NCBI GenBank assembly: GCA_002189035.1
Contig: CM007989.1
Location: forward strand, 5,425,001-5,489,000
DNA: 64,000 nucleotides
From: Utricularia gibba
Lineage: Eukaryota; Streptophyta; Magnoliopsida; Lamiales; Lentibulariaceae
Reading direction: 5' to 3'
Shown: positions 47,701 to 58,089 of the stretch, in pieces
Layout of the letters: each line of letters begins with the position of its first letter
How positions within the stretch are numbered: position 1 is the first letter of the stretch
Position numbers and translations under genes: made by a program
Notes under the pieces: generated by a model
Told to the model about the DNA's origin: nothing
What the model saw: the letters and a program-made list of their open reading frames with translations, nothing else
Database searches by the model: none

Positions 47701-48310
47701 CGATTTAGTCCCAACTAAGACTAAAATAGCATAACTACAGTACTTTGCGCAAAAATATAGAACTAGACAGTAAAACTTGATTTTTGTAGCACAATATGAG
47801 TAATTTCCATGTATTCAATCACTTAAAAATATGTGTTATCAAGAACCTATCAATTGCTAAATCTAATTCATTTCTGATTTTTTTCTAAAATGCTTCCTCA
47901 ATAGTTTTTTGAGAATCATTTCTACTTTTCTTGACACAAGGTTCAACCTCAAACTTAGTATATATTAGTGTTGCACTTGATGGTAGATGAAAGGAGGATT
48001 GAAGGTTGACTAACTCTAGATGATTCTGGCCTTAAAATTGGAGGAGGTCTCCTCCTCTTTGATCAATTATCAACTCTAACTAATTCAACTCTATGAGAAA
48101 CAGCAATACCTTGGCTCTTTATCTTCAATAAATGTGTTTTAATTCTTGAATATAAGCTTGTGAATTTTTTTTTCATAATAATTGCAAGTGAAAGAAACAT
48201 TGCTAGTGTTTCTAATCCTTCCATAGTTCTCAACATACTTTCATAAATGCCACCTGTCTTGAACTTCATTCTCAAGTTTATCTCAATTTCTAATTTGTTA
48301 AACAAATGGA
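44735..48310 (-). pseudogene. hAT transposase (BED finger to hATC domain), split by a solo LTR
   Basis: Read leftwards: 48190-48063 KKKFTSLYSRIKTHLLKIKS and QGIAVSHRVELV, the BED zinc finger (C..C...F..S.SR.K.HL); 47890-47847 plus 46699-46600 IDRFFF..ASIPLNVAMNPH and KEMIKLACEFGLKGTYP, the start of the RNase H-like/DUF659 region; 45796-45440 IVVRNFITNHNKWKLMFHKY, DWNIFRHENVDKV and DDDLWESVDYILKFLEPI; 45120-44750 MKWLDNFFLDPDSHTLAVSE, WWYTYGTSFMHLQSVAIKLL, CESNWSTYSFIYSTRRNALL, the C-terminal dimerisation domain (C..NWS.....H...RN.L). Stops, introns or shifts separate the pieces. A solo LTR occupies 46700-47841. Element ends were not found. Confidence 0.88.
46700..47841. mobile_element. Solo LTR, TGATAA family (1142 bp, perfect TSD) inside hAT
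   Basis: Starts TGATAAATG and ends GTGTTATCA. Flanking pentamers AGAAC at 46695-46699 and 47842-47846 are identical. Its body is close to 5731-6858 (shared GTCGAACACGAAGAG and TCTACCTCTAATTAGGG blocks). It splits the hAT transposase just after the conserved RFF motif. Confidence 0.94.
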
Positions 48311-49416
48311 TTTAAGCCTATTCAAAGCATTTCAATTACTCAACAAGTTGCTTATTTTTTACAATACATTGGTCATAGTTAATTATTATGGCAGAGGAAA
48401 AATCCTTCATTAATACTTTTTATAATATTTAGATTGTCATGTGTGACAACGATACGATGATTGTTTATTGAGCATTGCCATGATAAGTATCTGAGGACAA
48501 TCATTGACCTTTCCCCAAACTATGAGATTATACAGCCATTTTAAAAGAATCTCATTAGAGGAAGGGAGGAAAAAAAAAAAGGAATGTTCAATTTAATTCC
48601 ATATATTTTGAATAGGTGTATAAACAATGAAAAAGGAACAAAAGTGAGGACTTTTTGGTAAAGGGAGAGCAACTCCAGAAGTGTAATGCAAACAACACTC
48701 TCGAGTTCCTTGAACTCCCCTTTCTTTTGTTTTTCAAGTCACTAATCCTATTTATCTTATTTATTGCTTTCAAATACATTTTAACTCATATAATATTATA
48801 AAAGACATTGAATAGTTTCTCAAACATGCAATAGTTATAATTACACTAATCTTGTTGATGTGTATCAGCATTCTAGTATGTAGTTTAAGTAGTTTTTTCA
48901 ATTTATGTAAATAAATATTATAATTTTAATCCATCACTAATGTTTTGTGTGGAGTTCTTTAGTTTGGACAATTAATAAATCATTATTCTTAATTCTTAAA
49001 ACTTGCTTTGATGATGTCCACTTCCTATGAATGACAACCTGTTTGATTTTATTAGAATTGCATAGAAGCCATAGGTATGGCATGTGATAAAGCTAAATGC
49101 ATAGAAAATAAATAAATTCTTTTTATTGAAAGAAAAGGAACTACATAATACATTATGGGCATGTTATTTCAACTTGTATTTCACTTTTGTTGCACTTGGT
49201 CAAAAAGAGCTATGCATGATTCATTTGTTCTTAGCATGCCAGTGAATAGTTTGATTAGTGAATTTCAAATGCCTCCTCAATGTGAAAAACATTATCTTGA
49301 GAGTTTAAATTTAGTTTGAAAAACAACTGAATAAGATTGATTTTCAATTAACTTATAAAAAAATGTAATATCATTTGGTAGAGTTTCAAATCAATCTAAC
49401 ATATAGGAATGGGAAG
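48311..49416. other. AT-rich intergenic DNA
   Basis: Probably includes the upstream part of the hAT element, but its terminal repeat could not be placed. No coding similarity otherwise. Confidence 0.5.
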
Positions 49417-49715
49417 TGTTGGACAAATTGCTTAAGAATTTGGATGGATAACAGCTGTCATGTACAAATGGTTAAGCCATGATGAACATGGTTAAACTAC
49501 GACTCACACAGATGATGATTCTAGTATGCTTCATGTGTGATGGTCTAGTGAAGCATGATCAATGAGTAGGTGTGCATATGAACATAAAATAAGATCACGT
49601 AGGTAAAAACATGAAGTCTGATTTGTTCATATATTGCAATGAATACATTGATCTCATTGTATATTGTTGTATTATTTGTGTTCTATTCTTGCACCCGACG
49701 TCTAGTTTTTCAACA
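49417..49715 (+). mobile_element. Copia-2 5' LTR (299 bp)
   Basis: Starts TGTTGGAC and ends TTTCAACA, with TGTTG/CAACA inverted ends. Three bases later (49719-49730) comes TGGTATCAAAGC, a one-base variant of the initiator-tRNA-Met primer site of plant Copia elements. A degraded Copia gag follows. No second copy of this LTR was found in the window, so the 3' end is lost and no target duplication can be checked. Confidence 0.8.
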
Positions 49716-49718
49716 ATT

Positions 49719-49730
49719 TGGTATCAAAGC
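49719..49730 (+). other. Primer-binding site of Copia-2
   Basis: TGGTATCAAAGC matches the 3' end complement of initiator methionine tRNA except one A for G. Its place 3 bp after the LTR end supports the LTR boundary. Confidence 0.8.
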
Positions 49731-49739
49731 GAGGTTACT

Positions 49740-50890
49740 ATGTGCTTTGTGGGAGATATTGAGGGTGTTCCTAAGTTAACCTTGAGTAGCTACTCTATTT
49801 GGAAAACTAAAACATTGGTGTGCAAAGATCTTTGGGCCCTTGTGCATTTTGGGAGTATAAGACCGCAAAGCATTGATGTTGAAACTTGGCGAGTTCTCCA
49901 TCAAACGGCAATAGCCATAATGTTATTATGTATTGATAATAATTTGTGTAATCATCCGATAGATACAGAGCAACACATATTTTATGGATGGAGATTCTAG
50001 GGCTGAGCACCTTAATAAATTAAATGAACTTGTTGAATTAATAGAAGCCACTGATAAGAGCTTTGAAGATGAACTGAATGCTATTCAATTATTGGGCACT
50101 CTATTAGAGTCCGGGAAAGTATTAGTGGTTGTGTTGAGCAACTCAACAAATGGAAACTTGTCACTAACTAGAGTTTTTGACAATCTCATATAAGAAGAAA
50201 CATGGAAGAAGAATTCTTGATCGAAAACTCGAAATACACTTGCATTCCTTGATGGCAAAGAGAAACACAAAACACAAATTGGAAGGAGATTAGAAATTGC
50301 TTTCATTGTGGAAGAAAAGGTCATGTTCGACAATACTGTAAATATTATAAGAAAATAATAGAGGGTTGAAAAGAGTGGAAAGGCAAGAAAAAAAGAGAAG
50401 GTGCTACTACATTTATCACATTCAAAGAAGAAGAACTTTTGATGTTGCTAACTATTGAGATGAGTTTAGAGGAGATGACTGATATGTTGGTTCAGGAGCA
50501 GATTATCATGCTATTCCATCAAAATAAGAGCTTATAAATTATAAACCACAATAGAGTGGAACAATGAAAGTAGAAAATTGGTCAAACATAAGAAATGTAG
50601 TTTAAAGAAATTTTCACATATAGAAGAAAATGTTAAGTTGATTAATGATTTTCTTTCATCATTGTGTTGGAATTTATCGGTTCAACTTTTTAGAGCTACA
50701 ATTGCATTTAATAACTCCATAATAATAATGAATATGAATAATCCTAGTTTTTAGAAAATGTGAAAAATTATAATATTTAAGATCCTATCCATGATTCCAA
50801 AAATACATTATAGAATCAAATGATTTATTTTGAGGTGCTATATGATTTAAGATGGAAGTTGATGATTAAGACACAATTAAAAGACAGTGA
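49740..50890 (+). pseudogene. Copia-2 gag and protease remnant
   Basis: Gag motifs SYSIWKTKTLVCKDLWALV and AIAIMLLCIDNNLCNH parallel the gag of the Copia element at 57250. Frame changes near 49980 lead to HLNKLNELVELIEATDKSFE and ELNAIQLLGTLLESG (50005-50115). At 50298-50339 there is a perfect zinc knuckle, CFHCGRKGHVRQYC (C-x2-C-x4-H-x4-C). At 50490-50520 GSGADYHAIP corresponds to the protease DSGA(S/D) motif with Asp changed to Gly. Later domains are absent and the sequence runs into an LTR fragment near 50890. Confidence 0.85.
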
Positions 50891-51556
50891 TTTTAATTCG
50901 ATGGACACAAGACACAAGGAGTATACATGATTGATATTCATCTGCTAGGAACAATACGGATGTTCCCAAGCTAGGAACAATACAGATGTCAATAATAGTG
51001 TACTAACTTTGGAAAATGAGGAAAAAAAGTGAAGATATTTTTTAAGAGAGAGGGAGGAGGAGAATGAGATTAGACTTAGGAAAGGAAGAGGAATAACATG
51101 AAGGAAGAGAGAAGAACACAATTTTCCAAAACAAAAATCTCAAATGTTAAGAACAAGCACCAAAATCTAGTTAGCACTATTTGTTCCAAGCTGTGAATAG
51201 TAGCCGACGGAGAACAGAACTATATTAGTTTGTTTTCTTTTGTTTGGTGAATATTTCTCTATGACTGTTTATTTACTAATGTTTGAGATGTCTTCTTCAA
51301 TTTATGTTCATGAAATCATGCTTTTTCTCTTGAACATAAATATCTAGACTTTAGGGATGCTTTAAGGTATAGATAGGTGATGTAGATTAGGGTTTATAAG
51401 ATAATTGATATTTGCAAGCATTTGGTCCTTATGATCGACCATGAAATCCACTATACTTGTTTTTTGAATTTGTATTTTATTATTATTAGGACTTATAAAT
51501 TTATTTGATACAAAGATTTCATTTTCTTCAACAACCTAAGAAATTTTCATTTATCA
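50890..51556. mobile_element. Truncated TGATAA-family LTR, reversed orientation
   Basis: It ends CATTTATCA at 51556, like the reversed copy 18192-19591. Its left part contains, on the minus strand, AATATCAATCATG and CCTTGTGTCTTGTGTCCATC words identical to 55930-55980 in another copy. The family hairpin lies near 51170-51200 in imperfect form. The other end is missing; the join to Copia-2 is near 50890. Confidence 0.75.
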
Positions 51557-51930
51557 CGAAGCAAGTGTGTAGACTTTGGAGTATCTCATACTACCTATTG
51601 GTGTGAATATGAAATGGATTCGAGCTTTAGAAATGCCCATAAGCAAGCTCAAGAATCGATTTCATTCTTGGACAATAAGATGGATGTCAAAATGTGATTG
51701 ACTAACCATATGCAAAGCAGTCCTTGAGAGTTTTCCTTTATATTAATTCTAACCTTTTCAGGTTTCTAAGTTGGTAATCTACAAGATGGAGAGTATCATA
51801 ATGTGTTTCTTCTGGGATAGAATACCACAAGAAGGTCGGAGAATGCATGGGTCTCTTAGGAAAAAAATTTATAATCATATGGAGGAGGACTTGACATTGG
51901 CAGCTTGGAACATAAATTTAATAAAATGAT
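51557..51930 (+). pseudogene. L1-type LINE reverse transcriptase, 3' portion
   Basis: In broken frames: LEYLILPIGVNMKWIRALEM, ISKLKNRFHSWTIRWMSKCD, then TICKAVLESFPLYINSNLFR and finally GGGLDIGSLEHKFNKMIM. This is the segment after the YADD motif in plant L1 proteins (YLG.PLG....., KL..RL..W....LS..GR..LI..VL.S.P.Y..S, then GGLG..SL...N.ALL.KW). The next part of the same order is found at 53340, beyond an AT-rich inverted-repeat element. It is decayed and noncoding. Confidence 0.75.
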
Positions 51931-53335
51931 CATGTCACAAAAGTTTTTGTTAAAATGCCTATTGTTTTTTTTATTCATTAAACTACCTGTTATTGGTTTT
52001 ATTATTATGCAAATACCTGTTGTTTTGAATATATTGTTATAATACCTGTTGTTTTTTTTATTGAAATATATGATATGATACATTAAAATATATTAGTTTA
52101 TTTCTAATATTATGAATTATTACTATCAAAAAATATTGAAAAAGATTAATTTTATTGACAAAGAAGAAAATAATGATTAAAAACTTAAAATATAGAATTA
52201 TAATATAAATCATGAATTGAAATTAATATAATTAATATTTCAATTTTATGTTCTTATTTATGCAACCATGAATTGTTTATTAAATAAGAACATAAAATCG
52301 AAATAACAATATATATATGTTTATATTTCAATATTTTATAAATGAAAATTAGTTACTTTTATTTTATTAAATATGACATATAAAAAATATAGCTTTTTAG
52401 TAGTAAAAATACAAAAGAATGCTATTTGATCCATATTTATCAAATAGGTTATATAGATGAATTTTTAAAAGTAGGCTATTTAATTAAATGTTAATCTAAT
52501 ATATCACAAATTTACAAATATTACAAAATTAATTGGGTAATTTGGAGATGTTATGAAATTTTGAAATATTTTTTCAAATATATTTGCATTAATAAATTAC
52601 AGATTTATTAATAAAATTAAATTAAAAATATTTAAAATTTATTTTGAATTAAAGTCTTTCAATTTTTTAAAAAACCATATGTATATTTAATTAGAAATGT
52701 ATTACGTAAATAATAAAACTAATAATTATGTTATTTGAAATAACAATAACATAAGTATTCTATTAAAAAATAAAAAAATAAATATAAGTGTAATGATAAA
52801 AAAAAATAAGAGGTATATTTTGATATTTTTTTGATGTTACACAGTCATATTAACAAAACTATCCAACCCCTACACTATTAGAGAGATATGATGTAATTTT
52901 ATTTCAATTTTTTTTTAATTCTTAATTTAGTACATGATTATTTTTTTCTTAATATCTAATTAACTAAGGTTACTAAAATTATAAAATCAATATCTATAAT
53001 GTACAAGTGAATTTATGAATTTATGAAATATAAATACATTTATATTTAAAGCAAAAGTTTATTTATTGAAAATATATTTAGTATTTAGTACATTATAATT
53101 GACTATGATGCAAATTGAAAAATAAGAACTAATTTATGAAAACAACAAATAAAGTAAAATAAATATATTTTACTAAACAACAGGTATTTTCATAATAAAT
53201 AGTTTATATAAAAAACAAAAAAATGCTGGTATTTACAAAAAAATTAGTAAACATAAGTAATTTACTAATAATGTCAAAACAACAGATATTTTAGTAAAAA
53301 CTTTTTTTAACATAAGAATTTAACTAAATTGGCCC
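51925..53335. mobile_element. AT-rich element with inverted, subrepeat-bearing ends, nested in LINE
   Basis: Left end: three or four units of (A/T)(A/T)TACCTGTTGTTTT type at 51955-52055. Right end: the same word in reverse (AAACAACAGGTATT at 53175, AACAACAGATATTTTAG at 53280). Outer ends align as GTCACAAAAGTTTTTGTTAAAAT (left, shown in part) against a minus-strand TTAAAAAAAGTTTTTACTAAAAT (right). No coding sequence is present, so it is a nonautonomous DNA transposon, possibly MULE-like given the resemblance in layout to MULE-1. No convincing target duplication: only AACAT is shared near both limits. Boundaries are approximate. Confidence 0.6.
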
Positions 53336-53690
53336 AACATGGATTTCACAAATTTATTATTGTTATCCAAGTGGCGGTGGTGGTGCAAAAGCAATCAAGT
53401 AAGATTGCATGGGTCTCGATGCCAATTTGTGCTCTCTGTTAAGGAACACAACTTGGGGACATATCACAAGATTAAGATCACAAATATTAAAAACTTGTCC
53501 AAAAGTGGATATCACATCATGGTTCAAGCATGTGCTAGGGGATGGTACATGCACTTACTTTTGAGAGGATAGTTGGGGGCAGCATAGAGGTAATTTGATA
53601 GATTCCTTCCCAAAAATTTATGTCTCTATTTTTTGTGTAGCCTCACTCGTCTAATCAGTAGAAATATGTCTCAACCAAGCATCCAAATGC
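53336..53690 (+). pseudogene. L1-type LINE C-terminal segment (continuation)
   Basis: Starts LLLLSKWRWWCKS, the N.ALL.KW.WR motif that should follow GSL...N in the 51557-51930 piece, then SWFKHVLGDGTCTYF-stop-EDSWGQ and NLIDSFPKIYVS, matching the zf-RVT zone (VG.G....FW.D.WLG......FP.L). Stops and shifts make it nonfunctional. The join across 51930-53336 shows that the AT-rich element inserted in the LINE. Confidence 0.7.
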
Positions 53691-54857
53691 AGCTTCAAGT
53701 GATATCCAAGAAACATCAACTCTGTGTGCTTCTTTTCATCAAAGAGTGATCAACGTATGACATCATGGTTATCATGATGTACAGCCCTAAACAATCAAGC
53801 TAATGAGGTTGAATTTGGTCAAATGAGACTGATTTTTACTATTAAAGTCGCCAAGAATCTTATATGCTCGAAAATGGAATTATCTTGATGGTCACCTTTC
53901 ACAGCGGAATGGAGGATACTTCTATTGAAGGTGAGGATTTTTCTATGGCAAGCAAGCATGAATTGACTCCCCATAGGTGAAAATCTCATGATAAGGGGAG
54001 CAAAGATAGAGGCTTATATGTATTCTCGATGTGGTCACTTGATAGAAACTATGAAATATCTTATATGGCTAATAGTATATGAAGGAAAATTCTAAAATGG
54101 TTCCTAGCACTCACTAACCATGGATTTATAAATTCTTAATCACTCCATTTTCTCTTAGCCATTTCTTCCCTCTCTCTCTTCCATACCTTCAAATCCCTAC
54201 TTCCAACCATTACAAAGAACCCAATTCTCTCCGTCTCATCTGAAATTATCCAATCATATTGGTTGCAATAATGCCTGCCTCACTTCTTCGGTCCTCTGAA
54301 GCGCAAGCATTGCTTGGAAGCACAAAATTGATGTCGCAAGGCCATCCCGATCGAATCAATGTCATCACACCAATAACCCACTTCCAGAGTCCTTGCCCAC
54401 CAAATTGGACACACCTTCAAGCCTAGTCTAAGATTTTTCCCTAATAGACATCATTTTCGTAACTATCCTACTGCAATATTGTACATAGAGTGACACGCAA
54501 CCTCCATTGTGCTAAGTCAAGTGCATTCATTCAAACTCTCATGATGATATTCCACCACAAGAAAGCCCAACCCCTCCTCCTCCGATACAGTCCACTGAAG
54601 ATGAGACCACTAAGTCAAAAGATGTAGTTCCACACTTGTCGTCTTCCTCAAACCATGATGAAGTAAGGAAATATGTGAAGTGATCAAGATCCTACATTTA
54701 GTGTTTGTCTAGCAGTTTGAGCCTTAAAATAATATAATACATAAGATAGTTGTGTTACTATAGAATTTAAGAATGTTTTGTGTTGAAGTATCCTTTGGCA
54801 TACTCTTTTTTTTTTTTTTTTTTGTGCATGTTATGTAGCCTTTGTTTATAAGGAGTC
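53691..54857. other. Spacer; decayed LINE tail or unknown
   Basis: No motif recognised after the LINE segment. A run of about 19 T occurs near 54808-54826. At 54100-54600 composition is mixed, with many short words in no clear frame. Confidence 0.5.
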
Positions 54858-56155
54858 TGATAAACGAAAATTTTGAATATCGTTGAAATAAAATTAAATG
54901 AATGTATCAAATAAATTTATAAACCCTAATCTACACAAAATACAAATTCAGAAAACTTGTATAGTGGATTTTGGGCTCGATCAATGAGCAGATGCTTGCA
55001 AAGTATTTTTCAAGATGTAGGTTCGTAGAATAAACAATACACTTAGTCCAAGGCAAGACTAATAACAGTATGCAAGTTCAATAACTAAGATCAAATTCAA
55101 ATGTAGACAGTAAAAAATATAGAATTTATGCACAATGTAATACTATGATGTCTCAAGTGATCTAGCTGATGTAGCACTAAGATCCCTAATTTAATTTGCA
55201 ATGTTTCTATACTCACAAGTCCAAACAAACTAAATCTACCTAGGTAATTCCTCATGTTTTCAGTTAAGATAGCCTTTAATGTCATCACTCATCCCACACT
55301 TAGGTCTACCCATGTACAAAACATATAGAATTAGGTCTATTCAGCTCTATTCGTTAAATATATCTAGGATTAACATCTACTACTCCCATCTTGATTTGCT
55401 AGTTTACCTCCAACTCAAGCATCTAAGTTGTGAAGCTATTCATTCCACCCCTTAAGTCTACTCGAGGAATGATATAAACAAAAGCTAAGACACAATTATA
55501 AATAACTTAGTAATTCTAAACTACATCATCATTCTATACCTTGAAGCATTCCTAAGATAGAGCCACTCATGTTCAAGAGAAAAAGTATGATTTCATAAAC
55601 ATAAATTGAAGAGAACATCTCAAATCTTGTTAAATAAACAATCATTGTGAAATATCAAGCAAACAAACGAAAACAAAGTAGGATAGTTTTGTTCTCCATC
55701 TGCTACTGTTCACAGCTTGGAACAGTAGCACTGAATTGGGTTTTGATGCATGTTCTTTACATTGAAAATTTTTCTTCTAGAAAATTGTCTTCCTCTTCTC
55801 TATTGTTCATGTCTTTCCTTCCCCTCCTAGGGTTTGGTCACGTTCTTCTACTTCTTCTCTCTCTAAAAATATATTGTTCCTAGCATCCGTACTGTTCTTG
55901 ACCTGAACCTACAAACTGTAAGTGGCTGAATATCAATCATGTCTCCTCCTTGTGTCTTGTGTCCATCGAATTGTGCTCATAAACTAGTTTAGAAGAACAA
56001 TAGAAATCATAATATAGACTAAATCATCAATTTAGTGTATATTATACATAAAAATACAAATAAGACTATAATTAACAAAATATTAAACATGTGAATTTTA
56101 TCATTAAATATGTCAATTTTATAACCTAAAAACATTAATAAAATGTGTGTTATCA
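54858..56155. mobile_element. TGATAA-family LTR (1298 bp), degenerate flanks
   Basis: Starts TGATAAACG and ends GTGTGTTATCA. The flanks are GAGTC (54853-54857) and GGGCC (56156-56160), only 3/5 alike and differing by transitions, so the duplication is decayed or absent. It carries the best copy of the family hairpin (55701-55730). It is most likely a solo LTR; no primer site follows the end. Confidence 0.82.
55701..55730. repeat. LTR hairpin, perfect 11-bp arms, 8-base loop
   Basis: TGCTACTGTTC pairs exactly with GAACAGTAGCA around ACAGCTTG. Related hairpins with the same 8-base loop length occur at 1572-1597 and 18702-18727, with imperfect ones at about 17269-17296 and 51170-51200. Confidence 0.85.
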
Positions 56156-56753
56156 GGGCCCATTTTTTTATTTTCTTTTTTTCAAGCGGCTTGATTGCAA
56201 AAAGACTACGAACTTGTTTTTAAGCATGCTCTTTGTTAATTCTATACATTTCAAGCAAGAAGATTGAGGTATTACGACATGCCTTAATTCATCATCAATA
56301 ACCTACTATATTCTACTAAGTGAAATGACCAAATCCATAACCTTTTTATTTTGATAGTCACATTAGAAGACTAAGCTCATTTCTTTTTTTGGTGTAGGAC
56401 CTCTTTAGGTTTTGTTATCCTATGAATTGAGCATATCTTGAGGACAATTCTATTGGTCTATTGCATAAGTCAAATTCAAGCAGAAATCAAGAGCTCTATG
56501 AAATAATTTGTGTTGAAGGAATACTTCAGACTTGTTGATCAAAAGAGTGAGTCTACCATAATAATAATATTATAAGAAGGGATGCCCATCAAGACAAGAA
56601 GTGGAGACTATGCCAAAAAAAAGAGAGATATGTGTGAGGATTTATCACTTGGAGGATAAATCAAAGAGATGCTCAACCCTTATTATCCCACTAACTTTTG
56701 CTTAAAAATAAATTTCACACCTATCTCAAGCTCTTGCCATATTACAACCCCAA
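56156..56753. other. Spacer left of the Copia-1 element
   Basis: No gene or recognised repeat; ends at the AGAAA target duplication of Copia-1. Confidence 0.55.
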
Positions 56754-56758
56754 AGAAA

Positions 56759-57236
56759 TGAAGAAGATTTCTACTCGACTCCATCTGACAGGCTAGAGTG
56801 ATGGAGGGTGTGGCTTTGTTGGGCCTAGCACCTGATGTTCATGGTAGAAGATCACCCATGTCCTAGACGGTTATCCAACACGTCCTGAATTGGTTAGAGT
56901 TGAGGAGATATAGATGATGACCAGGGGAGTGGAGTGAAGTGGTGGTGGCATTTTTGTGTCTGTGTATCAGCACAAGAAGATCAACTTTCTACTATTGTTG
57001 TGCAACCTACAAGTGGGTGTGTTGCGCGTGACTTCCAAGATCGTGACTTCCTAGTGTTGTTGTGTTTCCTTGTGGTGTGTTTTTGTATACAAGGTTGATA
57101 CATTATAGTGGATTGTGCCAGTCAGGAGGTTTCCCAGCTTGCTGGGTTTTACCTGATAAATTGTTTGAGTCTTTTGTGTTATGCTTAATATTGTGTTGTT
57201 GCATAGCAACTGAGGTACAGGTGCTAATTTCCTACA
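56759..57236 (+). repeat. 5' LTR of Copia-1
   Basis: 478 bp, starting TGAAGAAGATTTCTACTCGA and ending GCTAATTTCCTACA. Matches 61300-61777 along its whole length without net length change. Confidence 0.96.
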
Positions 57237-57237
57237 A

Positions 57238-57249
57238 TGGTATCAGAGC
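57238..57249 (+). other. Primer-binding site of Copia-1
   Basis: TGGTATCAGAGC is the standard plant Copia primer site complementary to initiator methionine tRNA. It begins one base after the LTR. The gag ATG follows directly at 57250. Confidence 0.95.
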
Positions 57250-58030
57250 ATGGAGGAAGTGCATGGTGTACAAAAGCTGAATACAACGAATTATTTGTTA
57301 TGGCGTTCCAAAATCAAATCCATCCTTGTTTGTAAGGACTTGTGGGAACCTACTGTGGCAGGCATTGAAAAACCACTAGGGATCGAAGAACCAGCATGGC
57401 AAAAGCTCCATCTGAAAGTGGTTGCAATCATGAACCTATGTATCGACAATAGCTTATCGCATCGGATTAGCAAATTTGATGATGCACAACTGCTGTGGAA
57501 GACTCTAGAAGAGATGTTCGATCTCAACAACGCGTTGAACAAGCTCACCTTGTATAAGATTATGTCTTGATTAAAATACAAGGATGGTGACTCAATGTCC
57601 GATCATTTGAGTCGATTTAAAGATATTATTGACCAAATGGTTGCTATGAAAATAAGTTTTGATGAGGAGGTTCAGGCGATTCAGCTCCTAGATACTCTTC
57701 CTGATTCATGGAAACGTTAGTCATTACTCTGAGTAATTCAGCTGCTGGTAGCATGCAGTATGATGGAGTGGCTACTACACTGCTCCAAGAAGAACTCAAA
57801 CATAAGAGCACAGGGTCTGATCATGGGTCAGACTCAAAGAGTATGCTAGCCTATAATGAAGGTAGGGGAAGAGCAGGGGACAGGGTTCGGCACAAGAAAA
57901 GGGACAAGTTGAAAGCAAGAGACAAGTCTCAAGGGAGACATGGCAAAACCGAGAAAAAAGTCAAAAATGGGGACTTGTTTTCATTGTGGGAAAAAATGGG
58001 CATCTCAAAAAAAATTACAATAGGTATAAA
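57250..58030 (+). pseudogene. Copia-1 gag (capsid and zinc knuckle), broken
   Basis: Starts at the ATG adjoining the primer site. VQKLNTTNYLLWRSKIKSIL and CKDLWEP match the Copia gag N-terminus; LCIDNSLSHRI and LLWKTLEEMF follow. A stop at 57568 (TGA) cuts the frame; the downstream part (LKYKDGDSMSDHLSRFKDII and DEEVQAIQLLDTLPDSW) continues, then shifts near 57712 to TLVITLSNSA and a basic linker. The zinc knuckle at 57970-58015 begins CFHCG.K.GH but ends KKNY instead of a final Cys. Gag would package the RNA; this copy cannot. Confidence 0.9.
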
Positions 58031-58089
58031 GCTGTGCAGGACCCAAATAAGGAGTGGAAGACAAAGGATTTGAATGAAATGAATACTTC

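Noticed and set aside
53339-53572. 77-codon frame starting MDFTNLLLLSKWRWW as an independent gene
   Set aside because: Better explained as the continuation of the LINE protein across the inserted element.
54808-54826. Run of about 19 T as a reverse LINE or retrogene poly-A tail
   Set aside because: No coding sequence of a retrogene or LINE in the matching orientation ends there and no duplication was found.
54853-56160. 5-bp target duplication for the LTR at 54858
   Set aside because: GAGTC against GGGCC matches at only three of five bases; not claimed.
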